A stretch of DNA of 64,000 nt, taken from positions 3,992,501 to 4,056,500 of the forward strand of contig SMMW01000046.1 in the NCBI GenBank assembly GCA_004794655.1. The letters run 5' to 3'. Within the stretch, counting starts at the first letter, position 1; every line of letters starts with the position of its first letter. Below the pieces are notes generated by a model that saw nothing but the letters and a program-made list of their open reading frames with translations, did no database searches and had not been told where the DNA came from. Below, in pieces: positions 39,301 to 49,638 of this stretch. The position numbers and the translations under genes are program-made. The stretch comes from Marisa cornuarietis. Lineage: Eukaryota > Mollusca > Gastropoda > Architaenioglossa > Ampullariidae.

Positions 39301-41747
39301 CAATAACTTTTGCTTAGGTCATTTTGTCACGTTCATTGTTCTTAAAGGCCGTTGTTCGATCAAGTTTGGCGAAGTTTTACGCCCCCACCAAGTTAAAGCC
39401 TCTGCCAACTCTCGTCAAATGCTCTTCCATATTTGTTTACAGGATTTATTAACCGAACACACTGTCGAATATATGACTAAGGTTTGTCATATGACCATCT
39501 CGTGTAAAATATCTCTCAAATATTCGGCGTTGAGAGTAAGAAGGACTTTATGGTAGTGTCCTGTTGGGAGCAGGGCATAGCTTCATGTTAAAGTTACGGA
39601 GTACACAACATTAAGAGTTGCAGACTTCTCTGTTGACAGAATGTGTGGATCGGCTCAACTGTCGTCAACGACATTTCTCCAGTTTTTGCAATTAAATATC
39701 CTACACGCAAAATTCAGAGCATTTGCAAATACGATGACTTTCCTTGTTGATGCAGAGGTCTAAGGCGGAGAAATTACAAAAATAGATTAAACAGGTATTA
39801 ATGAAACTGACTCCAATGACGAGATAACAATAAATCACAGCTTCCAAGAGCTAACACAAAAAAATAAATAAATAAATTCGTGATGAAAAACGAAAACTGC
39901 TCTTTCTCTCGTAGAAACTTGCTTAATATCCGAGCTCGTTGTCGAGCACTGTTCAAACAAGCCAGCGATTAACGTTCGTCCAAACACGGAATCTGACAGA
40001 AAAAGAAAATCCTGCTTTGAAAAACCTGTTGTTCTCTGCAATCATTTCCCGACTATTGATCGCCATGGAGTACTACAAGGTCCCGTAGGAGGAGAAAATC
40101 CACACAAAAGAAAAGGCCACTTCAGTTCAGCATTGCCTGTCCCTCTCGCCTTCTTCATACCTCCACCGACTGACATCTATATCGACAGTCCAGTCCACAC
40201 ACAAACACACAGTCCCCCCCCCACCCCCAATTTTTTTCGCATCCCCTCACCACCCTTGTATATCTGTCAACCGCTGGCGCTCTCAAGTGCTTGCGTAGGA
40301 ACTCAATAGCACAACAACACCAACCTTCCTTTCCACTCGCCTCCCGCAATCAGTAAATCACACAGTGTAGCAATTGCCTCGCGCGCCGTGCCCTTCGCTG
40401 AGTAAAATACATTAAAGATATGAGAATATGAAAATTTAATGCCCATTACGCTGAGCAAATGCCTTGACAATAGCCGCGACTTGACTTTGATGAAAGCCAA
40501 GAGGGGGGGGGACGGGATGGAAATGAAGCCGTCGCGTCCATAGGTGTCCTGCCAAAGGGAATTCTCTCTGCCGGCATCGATAGATTATTCTATCTTTCCG
40601 CAGGGCAAATATTGGACGGTAATGATTAAAGATCAGGCGTGCAAACAGCGAAATGATTTATAGATACCGTGTCCCATTTGCGATAATGGACATCAAACAA
40701 TTGTTCTTCATTGGATTTTCATCGCCGGGATATCAAAAGAGATGTTTTCCCTGCACGGTCGCACCTAGGCTCCTGTCAGACTCGCTGGGCAGTCTCACAA
40801 TTTGCCGCATTAATATTTAAGACATTGTCAGAACAATAAGCCGGTTCCATCGCTCGTCCCGCGCCCAGCAGCGCAGTGGAATTACAGCCGTGAAATGCAT
40901 TTGCACCTAAAGCTCGTCTTCATCAAAGATAGCCCACCTGTCAATTACACCGTTAACCTGAAAAACTCCGGTGGCTGGAAATTGAAATTGTCTCCCCCAG
41001 TCGTCCACACCTCCACACCGTTCTTCCCACACCGCTCCCCCGTTCTGTCTTTTTCTGCAGCAAGGGATACGGGAAAGGGGAGAGGTGTCGGAGAGAAAAA
41101 AAAATATTTAAAAAATAAAATAATGCCTTCCACACCTCCGACTCCCCCCTTCCCCCCTCGCATTACTTTGATTGAGTAGTGGCGCGAAGGTGAGGCCACT
41201 GCGTCTGAAGCAAATCCCTTAAGAGAGAGGAAAAACTTGGGCGGGAAGAGTTCTAATTTGATCAGCGGCGGCCGCCGGAGAGCCATGAAAAGTGTCACAA
41301 AGAACGAATCCACGAGACAAGGCGCGACATGGAACAGGCATCAGGGAGATGGACACGAAACAAAAGAAACACTTAAATTGGAGGACGGTGCGCGTGGATG
41401 GGCTGAGACAGGAAAGAACTACTGTGACGGCTAGAGGGAGGGTTGGTGTGGGGGGGTATGGCAGGGGTGGGTGGGGTATGTATTGAAGGCGAGGGGAAAG
41501 GTGGGAGGGGTTGCAGCATAGTCCGAGCGGGTTGTGTGTGGGGGGAGTTGAGGGGGAATGGGGAATGGAAGTGGGTGCAGTAGCGAGAACTAATGAGCGG
41601 CATCAAGTCGCCGCATGGCATGACGGGCGTTCGATCTCCGTATCAATCCGTGTAGTGGCGGCCAGGAGCCAAAAGGCATGCAACTCCGACACAAATCTGG
41701 CTACTCGCAGGCAGGCAGTGGTGAACAAATGGGTAGGAAGGGATCGA

Positions 41748-41835
<88 letters not shown>

Positions 41836-43254
41836 CGAGTAAATATTCCGCTTACATCTATAGCTTATACAACAACGATGCAAGGGCAATATGAATAACA
41901 ACTGTAGATGCAGACGATGGTGATCATCATCATCATCATCATCGTCGTCGTCGTCGTCGTCGTGAATCGCCTGACCTGAGCTTCTCGCCACCTCGCTTAC
42001 TGTTGTGGAACCGGCTGATGTCTATAGAAACTTTATCCCAGTTGTCAACAAAGCTAATGGTGATCATGAATTTTCAGAATGTACTGAACTTTGACGATTT
42101 ATCAAAATCTAAACAGAAGACAGAAGGACAGGGCTATGACACAGGAAACAGGACAGGGAGTGCAGCCCGCCACCGGAACCGCGCCGAGACTTGAACGAGC
42201 CTAAGATGCTGCGCAGTAAGAGGTTAGTTGTCGCGCAAGTAGTAATCAAAGTAAGATGTAACTTGAACCACACGGATGAACGGGCAGTCCCCGCGATAGT
42301 CCCTTGCTTGTATGTAGTTAAGGTAAGGACTTTGTATTAAGACAGACACCAATAAACTACACGTGCACCCCACACACTTACACACGTATACACGTAACAC
42401 ACACACACACACACACACACACAGTTGGAAGGACACACACAGGTCCAAAGATATATACACACACACAGATGGAAGCACGCACACACACACACACACACAC
42501 ACAGGTGGAAAGACACACACAGGTCCAAAGATACACACACGCAGGTGGAAGCACACACACACAGATGCAAAGACACACACATATATATATATATATATAT
42601 ATCACTAACCTGAAATTGGAGAACCACTTGACCAGCTGTGCCGTGTTGTTTTTATTGAAGGAAACATCTGGGAAGTAGACCTTCAGGATTCCAGAGTTCG
42701 GGTAGCGAGTGTAGAAGAACATAAGCTTGGCCTTCCGCAGGTGCATTGGCGTTAGGGTACAGGTGTGCGCACAGTTAAAGAAAAATGCTAACTAGGCAAA
42801 ACCTCAACTAACTACAAATATCTTCAACTGGGCAAAAACCCAACTAACTATAAATATCTTCAACTGGGCAAAAACTCAACTAACTACAAATATCTTTAAC
42901 TGGGCAAAAACTCAACTAACTATAAATATCTTTAGGCTCTGACCTTACATAGCCTGTTGTGTCTGGTTGTACACTTCACGTGAAATGTGAAGGTGATATT
43001 TATTAAAGTACATATACACGACACACGACTAGGATGATGTTGGAAGTGAGGACAGCGCCTGTCAATGTCTTCATTCTAATAAATGAAAAATGACTAACTT
43101 TAGTAATTCCCCATGAACAATAATATCTTTGTGTACTGTGTGCAGTTAAGAAAGTTCGGGAAAAAAGAACAAGTGCTAGTCATGAAATAAGGCAAGGAAG
43201 TCCATCACGGCAAAACACATAAACACACAATTTTTCACATAAACCATTCTCAAG

Positions 43255-43324
<70 letters not shown>

Positions 43325-46300
43325 ACACACACACACACACACACACACATTTGCTAGTTAATCTATAATTGAGCAGCTGAACTGCAGAGGATATAAGCGA
43401 TGTCAAGTGCCTATTACTTCTGCATACAGACATAGCACAACGTTTGCCTGAAAATAAAACAAATTTTCCCTGCTACTACATATTCTGGTATTGAAGGGTT
43501 CTTTTTTTTCTTTCCTTTCGTTCGTTCGTTTTTCGTAAGCTGCTTCATGGCCAGTCTGCAGTGATCTATACTCACGCAGTGCGAGTTTCTTATACTAGTT
43601 TTTCATTTCCCTCCTTCCTTGGGCCTAATCCTCTAATCGTAACACTTCATCGCCAGCTTATCCTGCGCGTGCAAGACTAAGATTGTAAGACAAACAAGAA
43701 ACACAACATCCTGTGCAAAAATGATCGAGGCTTTCGACAACACATCTGGGTGTCGAGCAGAGTCTAATACTTCCTACTCCGGGCTGGCACGGGCTGATCC
43801 TAAAAGAACTTTGGCGTCAGACAAGCTTGATAAGATCCTTTTCTTGCCTGAACACTAGTCAGCAAGGAACGAAATGCCTGCGGGCGAATAGCTACAGCTG
43901 AAGACTAGCATGTAAAGCCAGGTCTTTTTGTAACCATGGAAGAGACTACGTGGCAGTATACGTAGTATTAAGTGCCGAGCAGTCGCAGACACAGTTGGTG
44001 TGGATACCATTTTGAAGATTGTTCCAACTCCGGCACTGGATGCGCGGTCGAGATAGTTGGGGCTGTACCTGTGAACCAGAAGTATTTGGCTACCCCTCAG
44101 GGTTGGTTATACCTCCAATGCACAGTTACAAGGATGCACCCTGAAGCAGTTGCTAACGACCAACCGCATGCTAAATGAGGTTAAATGACCCCCCCTTATC
44201 GATGGATAAGTACCCTCAAGGTAGTTTCATTCCCCACCACCTCCACCAACCAGTGGCTAAGTCCCCACTTTATTAGTCGTTGCAGGTTGATAATAAGATT
44301 TTCCAGAGAAGATCAGACAGCGCCCAAACCGCACGCGACTTTTTCAAAATGGCGTATTATGCAGTTCTGCTTCGTTGCACGCGACATGTTCAAGCGAAAC
44401 GCAATATTTCTCTGCCTCGACATTTGTTGCGGTTCTTTTGTGTACGCATGGCAACAGGATGGCTTTTAGTCTGCGCTGAAAATCAGCCAGCAAATGAAGC
44501 CGGCGAAAACGAGGCTATTCAATTATTGTCCCCCCGTCGTGTGACGTCCCGCAACCTCCTGCCGCAGAATAAGCAATAAGTTGTCTCCCCTCTTTTTACC
44601 GGACATTAAAACGCGCGGTCTTGTTGTCTTCCCCTTTGTCTCTCGTACGGTATCGCCCCGCCGCGATAAGAACTACAAACATGATGGCTGTAACATCTTG
44701 CAACACACTTGCAATCTCATATTTTGTCGCGAGTTGCTGCCGAGGATTGTTCTCGAGTCTTTGTGCCATCCATGCGAATACTTTTTTTTTTTAAACACTG
44801 GAGGGTCGCCTCCCACTCCCATTCGCAAAACAAATGCCCCCCCACCTCCTCCATCACCAAGAAAAACAAACAAAGCCAAACACTCGGAACAGAGAAGATA
44901 AACACAGGGAATTCTGTCGTGATTATTATGAAGCAGTGGAGGTGGAAGGGGAGGTAGAGAATGTGAGACATTTTGGTGGGTGGGCTGGGGAGCACGTACG
45001 TATCACCTCTAATGAAGGCCCGGAGAGACACGTGCCAAATGATGTTTCCTTTATGATTAAAACAGCATCTGCTGCAGGTGAAACAACGGTATGTTATCCA
45101 CCCACCACCTCTCTCTTTTCCCGTGCGCCCTGGATACCAGACACCTGGGCAGGTACACTCAACTTCAATGAGTAGTTTTCACCCTCGCGATGTGTTGTCA
45201 TTTATAATGTGACTCAGTCTTTTCTTCCTTAGACTTTGATGTGCGCATATTCTCAGAGAAAAGAGTTCCTTGCTTTTCCCCGAGAGTTCACATCCCCAAC
45301 ATTACTTTTTGATTTAATTGTTCTTGTTTTTTGGTGGGGGTGGGGGGTCGCAGTGTCTGTGGTTTCGCATGTTTTCTAGGTTCGTTTGAAGTGGGAAGGT
45401 GCTATATATATATATATATCTTAATAAACAGTTGTAGTAATTCTGTTTCTTGTACACCTCGAGACTTACTACAGTCAAGGGAGGAACCTATATGAGTAGT
45501 ACCACCACGCCCCTAATCGGAAATTTCACGTGAGCCCTAACATTACCACAATAACACTCTGCGACTGTGGGGCTGCCGTTGATGTGCTGACACTGATGTG
45601 TTCACAGTTACAATATTCACAAATGAACATGCATTAATGACTAGCTCAACAAGACCGAGTCTATAACCAAATGGAAGGGAAGGGTCTCCTGATAGGGGTG
45701 CGGTTCGTAGGGGGAAAAAAGTGCTTCATCAAACGGAAATCGGTTATTCGAGGATGAAATAAGTATGGACTTATTAATTATCGCAAGATGCAAGATCTTG
45801 GTTCAGAAAGTAAAGGATTACAATTTTGTCGGGTTCCAGTCTTACGAAGGTAGCGGGGATTTGAAAATTAATCTGGGTGTCTCCGGACCTGCTGTGTCAT
45901 CCTCTGTAAGACCAACAGGATACGCTGCTGTTGTTAAGAGGCAACATGAACGACAAACATGGCCGGACCTCACTTTGAGGGAGAAAAATAGCACCAGAAA
46001 GTATTTTAAACAGGAAAAGATTTGTATACTTAATTACTGTTAATCAGTGGTAAAGACGATAAACATCACACACACAACGGGGCTGGGCGAAAGGGACGTA
46101 ACCGAGAGACAAGTGGCGGAAACTCAAAAGAGAAAAGACCGTAGAGGCGGATTTTGAGTGACAGCCGGCGAGAGAAAAGGGAAAGTTTCGGCCCAACCCA
46201 TCAGCTTTGCTTTTATCTCTCCATCTCTGTACCTCGCAGATATGAAACAACTTTTTGAGACTCGGCCAACCATCTGTGTAGCCAACAGGTTGGATGCTCG

Positions 46301-49300
46301 CGCGGGGCCGGATGCAGGGAGGATCGTTAGGCTCTAGCAGGATGGCTAACATTAAGCAGTTAAAGTGCTTCTATTTTATCAGTATGTTTAGCAAACTCCT
46401 AAGCTACCATCCAGCTAGCGAGCAGCTCCGTCACGTGCACATGGCCACGGCTGCTGTAATCTGTAGTATGCACTCACATATTGTTATCATCACAGTTGAG
46501 AAGAGTGTAAGCTATAATTTTTTTCCTATCTGTAAAGACAAGGGTGTCCTTGTCCTAGCAGCAGTTTGTTTTTTTTATCAACTGATCTGCATTTCAGCTT
46601 GGGGAAGAAGGGTGCGTTCGATTTTTTTTCTACCTTGTGCAAAAAATGAAGCCACATAAGCAAACATTTCTCTAAGTAGCTCAAATAGTAGATTTTATCC
46701 CCCCACCAAAATAAATAAACAAAAATTACCGTGTCAGAAAAGTTTGTCCGTTTTAGAGATTAATGAAATGTTTACGCTTCGATGTCTTTGATTTATTTTT
46801 GTATACCCCACGGTGGACCGAGGAGGTTGTATTTTTTAGCTGCACTGGCGGCAGATCTGTGATCACACTGGGGCAGAAACCTACAACCCTGCCCCCCACC
46901 CCTTCTCTTCTTCCCCCCCCCTCCACCCCGGCACCGACTGTGTTTCTCAAAAAATCGAAGTTTGTTCTGCCAGTGACTTTAACCGACGGGCTACAGTTAT
47001 CAAACGATTTCTGATACCGTCTGTACTTTCACCTCGTTTCAGATCAAACTACTTGGCTCCTACAGGTCAGAGGTCAGCCAGGTCAGTTTCTAATTTCTTA
47101 GGAGCGTGAACGTGACGGCAGGTTTAAAAATAGAGAGCTCGTTGCTGTTATCTGTCAAAATATATCAGGTACCTTTCTGGAGCAAGATAAAATTATCGAG
47201 CGTTCCTCGCTTCAAAATATTTTCATGTGCACAGTCACACTCCATCAAATCTTACTCCATAACACGCTAGTCAGAAGTTGATGTGCATGGTAGATATTTA
47301 ATTATTTTAAAAATATATCTTCAGGTTAAAATTGTTTAAAGATGGTTGAGTTTTCTATCTTTTGTTAATTTCCTTTTTTTTAAAAGAGAGACACTGTTAA
47401 TGAAAACCTCCAAAATTAAAGGGGTGAACCCCGTGGTTTTGTTTTATTTTTAATGACTTGAGCAATTTCAAACATGAAACCATCATAGATATTCGTGGCA
47501 TCCTCTTGGCGCGAAGGACAAGCCGAGGCTGACCAGCCACAGAACCGCACAAAATGGAACAGAAGACAGTAGCCTACTAACATTATACCCCATGCTGAAA
47601 CATTCACCTGTTCTTTATGCACCTGACGAGAGAGCCGGTCCTTACTGTCTGGCCACCTAGTTCTCTGTTGGTGGGTGGTTCTTCTTCTAATGTTGGTTAT
47701 TAATAATCTACTCTCCTTTCTTATACGAGCAATACCTCCGGTTATCAGCCTGCAAATATTGTTTCTACTCTCATAAAGAGTGGGCATTTAACTCTTGTAA
47801 ATAAAATGTTTTTCTTTTATGTCCCATTAGGGCAGATAGTATCTGCCGGTGGTCGAAAAGAGTAGGAAGGGGAAAATAGTGTATCACACAGAGAGAGAGA
47901 GAGAGAGAACAGATTCAAATAAGAGCATTATGCTGCAATTATACAAACGTATTATTATTATTATTCAGACCCTAGTCGGTGGGCACTGTAAAATCCCAAC
48001 TCGAACACATTAGTTAAGAAGGAAGTGAGCTTCAGATTATATCTGACTTTTACTTAGAATATTATTTGCAAGGACGTGAACTTTCTGGACGAGATAAATT
48101 ATTCTCGATCATCGTTAAAAGTTCCTCGCTTTTGTCCTAACTGAATAGTTGCTATTGAGTGTATTATTCAAGAAGGCTGAAAGTGAAGACGAAGAAAAAA
48201 CTACGCATTTCTTCTTGGTCGTCCTTCTCACTTTCTTTCCACTTCTTTGTTTATATTATCGCGAAAAGCCTCGTTGTAAAGCAGAAACAATACATTGTTT
48301 TAAAGGTTTCCTCGCTTTGGCGATCACTGGAAGCCACCTCAACCGTTTGAACTCAAGCATCTTCATAATTCACGAGGCTTGGTGGCCAGCAATGATCTCG
48401 TTACGGAGTCAACAGCACAACGACACCGAGACGTGGAAGCCGTTGTGATGTCCTTCTTTCCGGAATTCCACAGTCCGTTGCCAGTTGGTTCTTTGGTATC
48501 GCGTGCATTGTGTATACCTTCTATCCCCTAGCTACGTTCTCTCCGTTTCCCCCTTCTCCAATGTACTTGTCTTCTTCAAGCACTGACATGCGAAAAACAA
48601 ACAAAAAGAAAACTGAAGTGAAACCAAGCCGATAGAGTTGAATGCCTTGACTGTATCCAAAAAGCATTCCGGTGTCACTGAAAGTGAAAGTGAACCGTAA
48701 GAGAAGGATGAATAAACCATGTTCCTACATTCAAGGTTCTCCCCCTTGCTGACACGTGACGCGGCTTTCCATGACCGCTTGGCTAAAAGACCTTTTTTCT
48801 TTGGCCTAGCGGTCAAACACTTCTTTTTCCCCAAACGCTTCTACTTTAACCTGCAAAATGGTTCATGGCTCACCGGGTAGACATGAAAAGTGCATGCTTG
48901 AGTGCTGCCTAAAGTGCAGATGGATTTAAATAATGCAACGCACTGAGCTGTTCCTTTCTTCTTGCGTAAGTCTATAGGGAAAACGCTGTCGTTATACTTT
49001 ATGGTCTGGTGTTCTTGAGTCCTTCCTAACTCAGCATCTTTAGACCGTGGAAACAGCCTGGAGCCCGTGAAATGTAATCCTTTAGGAAATTTCCATTCCA
49101 CTCAGATCTACTTTAACCGAGCTATCAAATTCAGACTAATATTTCAGCGCGACCCAGTATGTTTGATTTGTTTATTTTTTTCCTTTGGCTCTCATGTTAC
49201 GCTAATCTGTATTATTCAGTTTCACTCAAAATGTTAGACTAGTCTGTTGAGGTGACTTCCACATCTGCACGTGCTCTACGTACCTGAAAACTATGAATTT

Positions 49301-49572
49301 CCTCTGCATGTTGTCCAAAAATAACGACATCAACTCTGAGCCACTACTTCATCAGACAATGTCCTTTTCTGTCATTTCACACTACCTGGGAAAAAAGGGA
49401 TAGACTTACAGTACACCTGCTTTTATTTGCCTCCACAATACTAGACGTCATAGAGGTTTCCGACATGTGTGCCTTACGATGTCAGAACATTCTGTCAGGG
49501 CGACTTCCGACACCTTCTCTGTGTCTCTAATGCTAGGACTGGGCCCCGCAGGCTGCCTTCCCTCAACACAAG

Positions 49573-49638
<66 letters not shown>

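Larger units (their letters stand above)
31440..42609 (-). other. pros: prospero intron 2 (11.2 kb, inside the homeodomain codons)
   Basis: This is a U2 intron (GTTAGT donor, CTGCAG acceptor) between the two homeodomain exons. No host exon is supported in it. It holds (CA)n at 41749-41834, CAT/CGT triplet repeats at about 41924-41962, composite CA/TA repeats next to the donor, and poly-purine and poly-pyrimidine runs. Two blocks (about 34500-35300 and 40550-40930) are free of simple repeats and look like ordinary complex sequence, making them candidates for regulatory elements. Confidence 0.9.

Noticed and set aside
42792..42796. CTAG upstream of TTAG as the U2 acceptor
   Set aside because: Its use would shift the frame by 4 nt and destroy the homeodomain.
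47416..47787. 123-codon minus-strand open frame in intron 1
   Set aside because: No recognisable motif, and joining it between exon 1 and the homeodomain exon is not supported by splice sites or by the family.
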